Shown: positions 14,908-24,277 of the stretch, one piece after another
How the letters are laid out: each line of letters opens with the position of its first letter
Position numbering within the stretch: the stretch's first letter is position 1
NCBI GenBank assembly: GCA_021186555.1
Contig: JAJKFL010000002.1
Span: 31,226,001 to 31,290,000 of the forward strand
Source of the DNA: Reticulitermes speratus
Lineage: Eukaryota > Arthropoda > Insecta > Blattodea > Rhinotermitidae
Reading direction: 5' to 3'
Length of the DNA stretch: 64,000 nucleotides
Program-made: the position numbers and the translations under genes
The notes under the pieces: model-generated
What the model was told of the DNA's origin: nothing
The model's input: only the letters and a program-made list of their open reading frames with translations
Database searches by the model: none

Positions 14908-15515
14908 TTACATATATATTGGTTATCAATTCATGGCAGTCTTGTTTTTGTATACAGATTATCCAATGTAGTTTGAGCGTACCCTGTGGAAATATGAACA
15001 GATATCAGTATCGTTGATACTTTTTAACAAACCCGGTATCATAAAAATTATGTTAGAGAAAGTAGCTATATTGGGGGACATACAATTACATATATATTGG
15101 TTATAAATTCATGGCAGTCTTGTTTTTGTATATGGATTATCCAATGTAGTTTGAGCGTACCCTGTGGAAATATGAACAGATATCAGTATTGTTGATACTT
15201 TTTAACAAACCCGGTATCATAAAAATTATGTTAGAGAAAGTAGCTATATTGGGGGACATACAATTACATATATATTGGTTATAAATTCATGGCAGTCTTG
15301 TTTTTGTATATGGATTATCCAGTGTAGTTTGAGCGTACCCTGTGGAAATATGAACAGATATCAGTATTGTTGATACTTTTTAACAAACCCGGTATCATAA
15401 AAATTATGTTAGAGAAAGTAGCTATATTGGGGGACATACAATTACATATATATTGGTTATAAATTCATGGCAGTCTTGTTTTTGTATATGGATTATCCAA
15501 TGTAGGTTGAGCATA
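14908..15515 (+). repeat. 178-bp tandem repeat, about 3.4 copies
   Basis: The landmark ggttat(c/a)aattcatggcag recurs at 14921, 15099, 15277 and 15455, exactly 178 bp apart, with only a few substitutions between copies. A further partial copy follows in inverted orientation at about 15516-15684. The array forms the centre of the fold-back element. Confidence 0.9.
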
Positions 15516-15866
15516 CACCAATATAGCTACTTTCTCTAACATAATTTTTATGATACCGGGTTTGTTAACAAGTATCAACGATACTGATATCTGTTTATAT
15601 TTCCACAGGGTACACTCAACTTACATTGGATAATCCGTATACAAAAACAAGACTGCCATGAATTTATAACCAATATATATGTAATTTTAAAGAAACTTTT
15701 TATACATATAACATGAAAGCTAAGCGCAACCCATTCCCTGGATTTTATATGTTTGGACGGCTGATGTTGGTGGTGTCCTAATCCATTGGGAATTAAGAAT
15801 TTGTTTTGTGTTGATGTATGAGGTGCTTATGAATGAACTAATGGATGTCGAGCATATGTAGAACTC

Positions 15867-15913
15867 TGACCCCCTGAAGATGGCCTGTTGAAGCCGAAAC
15901 ATATGTAGTGGCA
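15867..15913 (+). ncRNA. Hammerhead-ribozyme-like motif, right arm of copy 1
   Basis: The core CUGAAGA (15874-15880) is preceded by CCCC. Stem II is GGCCU/AAGCC with one mismatch, and GAAA is at 15896-15899. CAUAUG and UA follow, then GUGG, which closes stem I with one mismatch. The invariant core is intact, but stem I is weaker than in the left-arm copy. Confidence 0.6.
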
Positions 15914-16239
15914 TTTGACTTACTTGTAAGAATACAGTGCATATGTTGGTTTTTAAACTTTTGATGAGATGTAATGGTTATACACAGCAATGAAAGAGTA
16001 TGACTGTTCCCATATATGGGTCATTTCGAAACCACTCCATGGGCTACCTGACACTTAACTTCAGTAGTATAAATTTTCTAAATGAATAATGGGTACTTGC
16101 AGCATTTCACACTAGCAATCAATCAGTTTTAAAATCCATTTTTAAGAGCTTTCACACAGTCGCAAAAAGCAGCTGTTACCTTCACCAAGCATGTATGAGC
16201 ATGTATTAGCTCAGCTCCCAATTGTCGGATTTCCGTGAC

Positions 16240-16590
16240 ATTCGATACTGTGAACTTTTATGAAAAACTGTTGAGAAAATCCAAATCTGGATACGATCAC
16301 ACGAAAATATCGGGAATCTACATGTAGACCTAATAGTATCATGCTGGTATGAAATGGTATCAGGCTGTTAGTACGTCCATCTATGCGTCTGCCACCGGCC
16401 GTATTTATGTGAAATTTGATATTTGGGACTTTATGAAAATCTGTCGAGGAATCTCAAATGTGGTTGAACTCGGACAAAATTATTCGGGCACTTTACATTA
16501 AGACCTAAGTAAGTTTTCTTGTTGCTAGCGACACTCTATCACCATAAAAGCGCTCTCTTTGACAAAAATGGTATCAGGCTGTTAGGATAA
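16240..16590 (+). repeat. Degenerate direct duplication of about 175-215 bp
   Basis: Two diverged units share the order of landmarks: a ttcgatactgtgaac/tttgatatttgggac start, a tttatgaaaa segment, a gttga...aatc segment, atcggg/ttcggg, tagacctaa/aagacctaa and aaatggtatcaggctgttag (16352 and 16566). No coding potential or known family was recognised. Confidence 0.55.
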
Positions 16591-16816
16591 CCGAGGAGGT
16601 ATAAAAATTACGCGAACGTGCCACAATGTTACATTATACGTACCCTGCCTACCTTGTTTACCAGAATTTTTTTTTTAGATCCACAATCATCATGTCCCAT
16701 ACAGATAACTGATAACTATTTCTTACCGCATTCTTTGAGCATGTGTCTGGGCTTTTGTTCATCCCTACCTCACTAACCAAGTTTCAAAAACTACAATAAG
16801 TTTTCTTCTGTTACAG

Positions 16817-16925
16817 TTTCATAGTTCACTTTCTGCTATGGTTATTGCAACTGGTCTGGCACTTCTTCTGTGTCTGTTTGTGGAGATGCCATTCGTGTCT
16901 ATAATGAAAGAATTTTTTCCATCAG
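16817..16925 (+). CDS. Penultimate coding exon of an acyltransferase-3 / NRF-6-like membrane protein
   Basis: A 109-bp internal exon. It follows a pyrimidine-rich acceptor (ttttcttctgttacag) and ends at a strong donor (atcag then gtaagtt). Only one frame is open. It encodes a single hydrophobic helix (SAMVIATGLALLLCLFVEMP) followed by FVSIMKEFFPS. This resembles the last transmembrane helix and the FE(M/A)PF motif of insect 'nose resistant to fluoxetine' proteins with an acyltransferase-3 domain. These are multi-pass membrane proteins with putative acyl-transfer activity. It ends in phase 1 and joins exactly to the exon at 18731. Upstream exons were not located. The family call rests on one short helix and its C-terminal position. 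Confidence 0.6.
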
Positions 16926-17614
16926 GTAAGTTAATTAATCAGTTTAATCACGGCTTGCCAAATAATATTTCATAAAACGGGAAATATCTGAAAATAATTA
17001 CGTGATTTTTGCTCAAAATGCACAAATGGAATGCACAGGAAGGAAATCATATCTGTCATTCGCAAACATAATATCCAAAACTGATTGGCAGGTGTCACTT
17101 ACATAAGGTGTTGGAGATTCATACTGGAGGTTGTGGTTCAAATTTAATTTTCATGCATAATGGTGCCAATGTGACAAGAAAATAAATCAACCTGACACAA
17201 AATTCCTCAAACGTGGTTTGTCTTAAATATTAGTATATGAGAGCAAATACAGAAGCATCTGTGAAGAAAGTGTAAAGTTTTATGTTGTTCATTCTCTGCA
17301 TTGGTAATAACTAATTTATAATAATTCATCAACACATGCACAATTTTTTAAATTTACATAGTTTTACTTCACACCCTGTGGAGAACTCGCTTTGGAAGAG
17401 GCTACGGACCTGTCATAAGACAGACTACAGAATGAATGAATGAGTTATTTTACATTACAAGCAAAATTCCATATTCTGTATACATCAGTTCTACACAGAA
17501 CAACACATATCATATCCTCCATTTCTTCTACATGATATACAAGAAATCAGGATTCAATAGTTCATAAATTACTTTCTGAATGTCTTATACAGATGCACTT
17601 GATGTACAGATTCC

Positions 17615-17700
17615 CTGATTATGATCCCTTAGGGATCGAAACATGTAGCAGTTTGTAACATAAAATAACTGTGTACATGTAAAAGAAATTGTGCATTTGT
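17615..17700 (+). ncRNA. Decayed hammerhead-like terminal repeat
   Basis: CUGAUUA (one change from CUGANGA) is followed by a GAUCCC/GGGAUC stem II, GAAAC and AUGUAG. Stem I does not pair. About 50 bp downstream lies gtgcatttgttggtga, the complement of the accaacaaatgcac motif found in other hammerhead-bearing repeats in the window. It is read as the remnant of one terminal repeat lying inside the last acyltransferase intron. Confidence 0.4.
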
Positions 17701-18039
17701 TGGTGAATTATTACAAATTAATGAATAAAGTGTACCTAAAAAACATAACAACAAATAATTTCTGACTTGTGTTCCACAACCAAACCTTGGAAATACAAGC
17801 AGACAGAACATCCTTAAATAAACCATTAGCCTTTACCAACCACATCACCGTCACCTTCCAACTAATTCTCAAATATTCATTACTCCCATAAATGAGATAC
17901 TGAAGCAAAATAACAGTTCATGTAGTATAATTCAACACTCAATCAGTCAAACACATGTCGACAGTGGACATGACACTTGTCATTATTTATAACACTATTG
18001 CATGCATGGCACTCACAAAATGAATAGGGCTTGTTAGTT

Positions 18040-18200
18040 GCCCATATCCACGCCATTAAGGCATATACAGGAAGCAGAGGTATGCCTGCACTGGTTTGTA
18101 ACCTCGGTACTACACGCAAGCAAATGGTCTGCAGTGCGCTAACTTCTAATGTCAGTAAAGATGTTACAGTATCCTCTTTTTGTGACACTAACTGCACTGA
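18040..18200 (-). repeat. Possible SINE 3'-end relic
   Basis: Read on the minus strand it ends with tgtatatgccttaatggcgtgg, close to the catatatgccttaatggcatgg end of the SINE at 26231. No tRNA-like head remains. Confidence 0.35.
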
Positions 18201-18730
18201 ACAGGGAACTTCTTGGAAAGCTAACAGTTGCTAAGCTACTCATATTCCTTGTCTTTCATGTAACTTGAATATTCATTTCTACATTCACAACAACAAACAA
18301 CTGGACCCTACCCTGAACCAAATGAACCCAGTCCACACCCTTCCATCCGACTGCTTTAACAACCATTGTGATATGTACTATCCTTCCACATACACGTGGG
18401 TCTCAAAACTGGTTCCTACCATTCAGTTTTTATGGAAAAATTATGTGCACATTTCGCATTTCTCACATGCACAATACATGCCCAATGTATCTCATCCCCT
18501 TTCAGTTCATCATCCTCATATTTGGTGAAGGGTACAAATTATGAAGCTATATTATTTGTTAAGTTCTTAAAGATGCATATGCAAGACTACATAATCTGAT
18601 AAATAACTACATGAAATAAGAAAAACCCTGGTACAAACAGGTAATTTAACATCTTTCAGGATAATAAGACTGCTGTATTCATTTTTCTTTCCTAATACTG
18701 TTTCTGACATGCTTTTCATACTTTTGGCAG

Positions 18731-18849
18731 GAAAGAATGTTAACAACAAAGGTGTTCATCCACAGACAGCAGCAGTTGAAAAAGATGGAACAAATATCAA
18801 TATATTGGATGACAATTCCACAAAACAAATCGCCTCATCGCATCTGTAG
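18731..18849 (+). CDS. Last coding exon of the acyltransferase-3 / NRF-6-like gene
   Basis: The exon starts after the acceptor acttttggcag. Joined in phase to the exon ending at 16925, it reads Gly (g|ga) then KNVNNKGVHPQ, and runs open for 39 codons to TAG at 18847-18849, ending QIASSHL. It is a hydrophilic, probably cytosolic C-terminal tail following the final membrane helix. The exact phase match, the clean splice sites on both sides and the single open frame support an authentic exon pair separated by a 1.8-kb intron. The tail itself has no recognisable motif. Confidence 0.6.
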
Positions 18850-19421
18850 TATTTATAAGTATACAATTATGGATTATATATCTGATGGTTTAAAGAAAAT
18901 AACCCTATATGATAATGCATGTAAAGCACCTGAGACACATGAAGAGTGTTCATAGCTGCAGAAGAAATAAGCTGTTGGTAATGATGGCATTGCTGGTTTT
19001 TCTAGATAACAGATTTTATAATCACTATTCCACAAAGCACTACAGTTGAATGACGGCTTAGCATGTGGATGTCTAGGTCTTACATCACACAAGCAATATG
19101 GTAGTCCTTGACATGCAATAAGTACATTAAATTTTGTAAAAAGTGGAGAATAAACACTTTCTCTGTATTTTAGAATTATCACATGACATCAAGCAAACAG
19201 AATTTTGTGGACATTAAATCCTCTTTGTACTTTATAATGTAATAGTTCCAATGTTGAACTAGGTGAACAGATACTTTGATTTTTACAGTTCACATACATC
19301 TACTCTGTCAAATTCTGGGACAATGCCTTAAATTAACTACTTTCTTTTGCTCACATTCTTCCCAGATTACTGTTTATATCCATTCCCTTCTGATTTTATT
19401 ATGTTGAGTATAACCTATATA
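18850..19421 (+). other. Downstream of the acyltransferase stop, probable 3' UTR
   Basis: No coding signal was seen. By position this is the 3' UTR and flank of the upstream gene. No specific cleavage site can be assigned. Confidence 0.35.
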
Positions 19422-19681
19422 GGCCGATCCCAGTGGCTGCGCTGTCTAAAGCGTGGGTCTGCAGCTGCTCGCTTGCTGGGATTGTGGGTTCGAATGCCAC
19501 TGGGGGCATGGATGTCTATCTCTTGTGAGTGTTTGTGTTGTCAGGTAGAGGTCTCTGCATTGGGCTGATCATTCGTCCACAGGAGTCCTACCGAGAGTGA
19601 AGTGTCTGAGTGTGATAGTGAAGCCTCGATAATGAGGAGGCCTTGGCTCACTAGGGGCTGTTGTGCCATGGAAAAAAAAAA
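19422..19681 (+). repeat. tRNA-derived SINE
   Basis: A tRNA-like head has a near-perfect RNA polymerase III B box, ggttcgaatgcc, at 19487-19498. A tRNA-unrelated body follows, and the element ends in an A-run at about 19671-19681. It would not fold as a functional tRNA. Confidence 0.75.
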
Positions 19682-20243
19682 TCTGTATAGTTAATACAGT
19701 AGTGTTAAATAAAATAAGAGGCAAAGCAGGACATATCAGTTAAGAGTTGTCCGTAATTCTGACATTTACCATCCCCATAATTGGATTTGCAACACCAGTA
19801 ATTCAGTTCAGTCTGAACCAAGTGGCCCAGTGTTGTGTAAGGATAATGACAATTCAGTACAGCAGCCAGCAATATACACATTATTCATAGGCCCCTGACT
19901 CCCTTACCATTCAACACCTGACCCACTATGCTGCACAGATGCTGCTACTCCACTGACTATACTGTCTTAGGTTTGCAGTGCGGTTTTTACTTTAGGCATT
20001 GTGCCTTAATAATTTCCTGGATATCTGAGAATGTGTGAATGTCATCGCCAGCATGGACGTTCACTCTGCATTAGGTTAAACTGCATTTCTTTAGCCCATT
20101 TGGGTTCTGTTGTTTTAGGCTGGCTGGACTGGGTTAAAATCTTGAAACATGACATCCTGTTGTGTTTAGTTTATTTTTTCAAACGCAAACAGCCTAACAC
20201 AACTTGATTTACAGATAAAATAGAACTCTTCGCTTTTTACAAC

Positions 20244-20290
20244 AAAAACTACATGTTCTGACCTTTGACAGGCCATCATCAGGCTATTCA
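20244..20290 (-). ncRNA. Decayed hammerhead-like motif
   Basis: On the minus strand CUGAUGA (20282-20276) and a GGCCU/AGGUC stem II are present, but the GAAA segment reads AGAAC and stem I does not pair. The core is disrupted. Confidence 0.4.
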
Positions 20291-20389
20291 CATAGAAATA
20301 CAGATGCAGGAAAGTATGCAAATTGTACAGTTTTTTATTTTCTTTACTGGTAATGAAATCTCATACATTATTATACAATATACAGTGGA

Positions 20390-20870
20390 ATTCCCACAGC
20401 CCTGCTACTGATAATTCAGCACTTATGGAAAATAGGCCAAAGAACAGATATGTATGATCTGCGACCAGACGTTTTACCATCAGTAACTGATTCTGTGGCT
20501 TTATCTTGTGTCATCTCAACTTCACTGGGCCGATCAGGCTATTATAATGGCTTTGAAAGACCCCCATAGTAGTAAACAAGGTACTGCTGGCAAAAGAAAA
20601 CACGTAACTTTAATGATTCCTCAGATACTTGAAATCATTAGAAGGCCTAAAAGTGGCAAAAGCCAATGTGTGGTTCAGGCTGCATACAACATTGGATCAT
20701 CAACTATTTATGATATAATCAAACAGAAAGACCTGTTGCAATCGTCTGTGGTATCAAGTGAAATTGTGATGGGCAACAGACACTGAAAGCGCCTAAATTA
20801 ACGCATTTGGACAAGGTGCTGTGTAAGTGGTTCACAGCAATTTGTGTGTGTGTGTTTGTGTGTGTGTCAT
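20390..20870 (+). mobile_element. Tigger-type (pogo) transposase fragment
   Basis: The left end, cagtggaattcccacagccc, at 20390 resembles a pogo-type terminus. From about 20588 the frame reads GKRKHVTLMIPQILEIIRRP and then AAYNIGSSTIYDIIKQKDLL. This is the first helix-turn-helix of Tigger/CENP-B-like transposases. After about 20770 a frameshift is needed to continue into LKAPKLTHLDKVL. A TG microsatellite (20842-20868) follows, and the DDE domain is missing. It is an inactive remnant. Confidence 0.75.
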
Positions 20871-20936
20871 TGAGGGTGATCAAGTGCAACAATAACCCTC
20901 TACACCTACAATGAGTAGGTAGAGGAGGTCAGACTA

Positions 20937-22130
20937 AGAAAGAAAAAAGGCCTTCCAAAAAAGCAATTAGGAGCAACTTCAACAACAACTACTTAATAAT
21001 ACCAAAAGAACTAAAATTGATACATATAAATTTCACTCAAATCCCACCAACCATAACAGGACTAAAAATACGTAAACAAGATATGCGTATTATACTCGTA
21101 CCTTCTACACTGCAAATGCGCCCATATATAAGTTAGCTAGAACATAACCTTAGTTAAAACAGTATGTTCCCCTTCCTTATTCGTTCAATGTCAAAAACAC
21201 AAAGACTCAAAGGAAATGTCATAGGAAGATGATTTACAGTCTGTCTCATCTGATACCAACAACATGCATAACATCCTATGAACAAATTAACCAGTGTAAT
21301 AAACAAGATTCTTGACACTAATCTTGTCAACACTCTTGTAAGCAAGGAATCAATACCTTTCTGTAACACTATAACATCAAAATTACTTTCAGTACAACTA
21401 GAAACAATGTACACAGAAAGAAGGGCTTGCAACATGAGCCCCAGCATCCTCCATTTTTCTTCAAAAATATACTTCAACATTTTATTAAGGTATCAAGTAG
21501 TAGGATATTCCAGGTATGCTGATGACAGTCTGCTTGTTTGTAATAAATCAGTAGCTGACACAATTAACATGCTTTCAGAATTTAACATCTGTCCAAAACT
21601 AAACTTCACAATAGAACATGAACAGAATAACAATTTTTTTAGACACTTTTAACAAAACAGGATAATTTACAGATTTCCATACTTTGAAAATCTACCACAA
21701 AAGATAGCATCATCCCCAACAATTCTTCTCACCCCCTGAACACGAAGAAGTCATAATCAGATACCTCAACAAATAGAATGAATACCTGCCCCCACAGACA
21801 ATGACAAGAAGAAAAGATAATTAACAATAATCCAGAACATGCTTCATGATAGTCAATATCAAATCAGCACCATAAATAATTTAAGCAAATCAGAAAGTCA
21901 GAAAAAACGGAACAAACTTACAAGGAAAGATATGTGAGAAAAATGGATAACCTTCACATATGTAGGAGTAGGAACTAAACAAATTATTATGCACTATTCA
22001 GTTCACCAACAAATGCACAAACATAAACTACTTTTATAGTTTTATTAGTATCGTTGTATTCCCCTACACGTGTTTCGGTCCGTAGACCATCTTCAGGGGG
22101 GTAATTAGGCTACTACACTTCACATTGCAT
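20937..22130 (+). mobile_element. Penelope-like element relic (RT domain)
   Basis: The frame at 21278-21652 contains the reverse-transcriptase catalytic box YADDSLLV, followed by the Penelope-like signature NICPKLNFTIEHEQNN (compare PNIxFTxExExN). In another frame at about 21640-21830 comes text resembling the RKPTTTDTIIHxxSxHPxEHK...RYLINRxNTYPLT region of these elements. Several frameshifts and stops inactivate it. No GIY-YIG endonuclease was recognised. A hammerhead-like terminal repeat, reading the opposite way, follows at 22061. Confidence 0.75.
22061..22101 (-). ncRNA. Hammerhead-ribozyme-like motif in a Penelope-like terminal repeat
   Basis: On the minus strand: CCCC, CUGAAGA (22096-22090), stem II GGUC/GACC, GAAA (22076-22073), palindromic stem III CACGUG, UA, then GGGG pairing with the leading CCCC. 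All core nucleotides fit the type I hammerhead consensus. It lies just 3' of the Penelope-like RT relic, and accaacaaatgcac lies on its outer side at about 21995-22020. Confidence 0.75.
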
Positions 22131-22309
22131 GTTAAAAGGGGCCCGAAAGCACACTTGTCTCAGTAATAAGTTATAAAACATTTGATTTTTAAAATATGCA
22201 AAACTTATAATTTCATCATATAAGTTAAAGTCACGATTTAAAATAGCAGCCTTGTTCACTCGGTGCACAGAATCCTGGTATTGTATTTGTTGTTAATCAT
22301 TAGCGTGTT

Positions 22310-22530
22310 GTCATCGTGAAATCCTCACATGGAACTATCCAACTTCAATTCCAACTGAAACCTATTTCGTATGTCATTTTATGCCGTTGGTAGCACCTTG
22401 TAGGGGAGGAATGTTTGTTTTGCTGCAGGCTGTGCAACATTCTCGTTGTGAAATCCTCATATGAGAAGAAGTCAACTTCAAATTGAGACTGAAACCTAAT
22501 TCGCATGTAATTTTATGCTGTTGGTGAGAC
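22310..22530 (+). repeat. Two-unit degenerate duplication upstream of NASP
   Basis: Segments at about 22310-22395 and 22440-22530 share gaaatcctca(c/t)atg, tcaacttca or ccaacttca, ctgaaacctaattcgcatgt-like text and ttttatgc(c/t)gttgg in the same order. The spacing is near 128 bp. Whether it has promoter function is unknown. Confidence 0.6.
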
Positions 22531-22739
22531 GGTATACATATGAACAGAACCACAAGATGTTCGTCGTCTCATACAAGTGCAGCCTGAGACGTAGGTAAAC
22601 CATGCCAAATACTTTGTCGCTGCGAAACCACTAGTAATCCGTGGTAACAAACTTCCTCAAGTGAAAATCACCTTCTCAACCACAGATTATCTAGTATACT
22701 CTCAACCGCTCAGTAACGATTTCAACCTCGTATCGTCAG

Positions 22740-22750
22740 TTGGCGCGAAA
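22740..22750 (+). promoter_or_regulatory. E2F-like binding site upstream of NASP
   Basis: TTGGCGCGAAA closely matches the E2F consensus TTTSSCGCGAAA. It lies 48 bp upstream of the NASP start codon. S-phase E2F control would suit a histone chaperone supplying H1 and H3-H4 during replication. Function is inferred from the match and position only. Confidence 0.55.
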
Positions 22751-22797
22751 TATTACCCAGGATATATCTGTTGCAAAACAGATATTGCAGACTCGTT

Positions 22798-24020
22798 ATG
22801 GAATCGGCGACGAAAAGTGAAAATATTCAGCAGGAATCATGTAGTAAAGAAGAAGCATTTACTCATTTAGCTCAAGGAAAGAGGCATTTACTAGTCCAGG
22901 ATTACAACGAGGCCGTGGCATCTTTTGCTTCAGCATGTCAACTTCTGTCACAATTATATGGTGAAACTGCAAATGAATGTGGAGAGGCGTACTTTAATTA
23001 CGGTATAGCCTTGTTAGAGCTTGCTAGAATTGAAAGTGGCGTTTTAGGAATTGAAGGTGATGGCGAAGAGAGCCAGGATAGTGATCGAGAAGGCGGGGCT
23101 GGAGATGAAAAGGAAGAAAAATCGGCAGAGAGTGAAATAAATCGTATAGGAAACGGCAGAAGTAACCAAATTGAGTCAGATGACAAAGAGAAAGGCCCTA
23201 CAGAAACAGAGACTAAAAAGAAAGATGAAGTAAGTGGTACACAGAGCAGCGAGAATGAAGGAATAGATAAATCGATGGAAGATGAAGATGAAGGTGACGT
23301 AAGTAATTTGCGCCTGGCTTGGGAAATGTTAGAATTGGCAAAAGTAATATTTAAGAGGCAAACTGAAGGAAATAAACATATGAATTTAAAACTAGCAGAA
23401 GTTCATCTAAAGTTGGGAGAGGTTGGTTTAGAATCTGAGACCTATTCACAGGCAATAGAGGACATGAAAACGTGCTTAGAAATTCAGACACAGAACTTGG
23501 ACAAGTATGACAGGAACATAGCAGGAACACATTACCATCTTGGCACGGCTTACTCGTTAGTTAATGATTTTGATGAAGCCATTGGTCACTTGACTTTAGC
23601 TCACCAGATACTAGAGACGAGAGTTGAATATCTTCAGGAAAAGGGGAAGTGTGGTTCTACAAATTCAGAACCAATTGAGGATCCATTCTATACAATTGAG
23701 GGTGAAATCGCAGAAATAAATGCACTACTACCAGATATAAAAGAGAAGATGAATGATCTGAAAGACTTCAAAAAGGAAACAAAGAGTGCCTTGATGGCTG
23801 GGCTTGATGTTGACAGGGAGAATAAAGGAAGCTCTGAAATGGGGCAGGGACAAGTGGAGGATCGTTTGGTTCATGTCCAGTCTCGTCACAACCAGAATGT
23901 GATTCGAAACCAGTGTCTGACATATCACATCTTGTGCGCAAGAAACGTAAGCTGGAACCAGATTCGTCTGAAGAAAAGTGTTTAAAACAGTCGTGTCCTG
24001 ACATACCTAAGCTGGAATGA
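22798..24020 (+). CDS. NASP: NASP/SHNi-TPR histone chaperone, single exon, 1-bp frameshift near the C-terminus
   Basis: NASP binds histones H3-H4 and linker H1 and delivers them to chromatin in the nucleus. The ATG at 22798 has G at -3 and G at +4; an in-frame upstream TTG is not used. A TPR unit lies at residues 20-53. The second repeat (about 61-82) is interrupted by the acidic Glu/Asp/Ser-rich insert at about 86-168 that typifies NASP. TPR units follow at about 196-230 and 242-274, then a helical coiled-coil-like segment at about 300-335. In the literal frame the protein is 395 residues and stops at 23985. After residue 346, within gaaat (23836-23840), the homology moves to another frame, as if one A of a four-A run were missing. 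That frame carries the expected nuclear localisation signal (LVRKKRKLEPDS, 23931-23966) and stops at 24018-24020. There is no intron, poly-A tract or flanking duplication. Confidence 0.85.
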
Positions 24021-24064
24021 AGCAATGATCATAACAATGCACATTGTTAAACCAAGTTGTAAGA

Positions 24065-24070
24065 ATTAAA
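24065..24070 (+). terminator. ATTAAA polyadenylation signal of NASP
   Basis: The common AATAAA variant lies about 45 bp after the second-frame stop and is followed by T-rich sequence. It would give a short 3' UTR. Confidence 0.4.
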
Positions 24071-24221
24071 TTTATTTGATTGAAATTGTCATAGCATTCT
24101 CCTTCTTCAAAATGGTTTTCATTTACAGCACAGAAACAATAGCATTCACACAAGAGCTTAATATGACTTGGATTGATCATGCTTCACGATCCTTCACTCT
24201 TGCAGGTATCCTGTGGGAATA

Positions 24222-24227
<6 letters not shown>

Positions 24228-24274
<47 letters not shown>
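24228..24274 (+). repeat. (CT)n microsatellite
   Basis: An uninterrupted dinucleotide run of about 47 bp downstream of NASP. Confidence 0.97.

Positions 24275-24277
<3 letters not shown>

Larger units (their letters stand above)
14587..15963. mobile_element. Fold-back retroelement with hammerhead motifs on both arms (copy 1)
   Basis: A long palindromic element. The left arm (14622 to about 14906) is repeated in inverted orientation at about 15684-15963. The centre holds direct 178-bp repeats followed by one inverted copy. Each arm carries a hammerhead-like core pointing outward. The element is bracketed by a 13-bp direct repeat, atgagatgtaatg, at 14574-14586 and 15964-15976. A one-sided 35-nt tail (14587-14621) with ttcaccgtgcattatg separates the left direct repeat from the left arm; the right arm abuts its direct repeat. 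No protein is encoded. The direct repeat and tail suggest insertion by target-primed reverse transcription. Confidence 0.8.

Noticed and set aside
14908..15515. CRISPR array
   Set aside because: The 178-bp units are contiguous, with no short repeat/spacer pattern, and the DNA is clearly animal.
19422..19500. Possible tRNA gene
   Set aside because: A B box is present but no cloverleaf can be drawn and a SINE body with an A tail follows.
22798..24020. NASP as a recent processed pseudogene
   Set aside because: No poly-A tract or flanking duplication, a single lesion only, and an E2F-like site upstream favour a resident gene.
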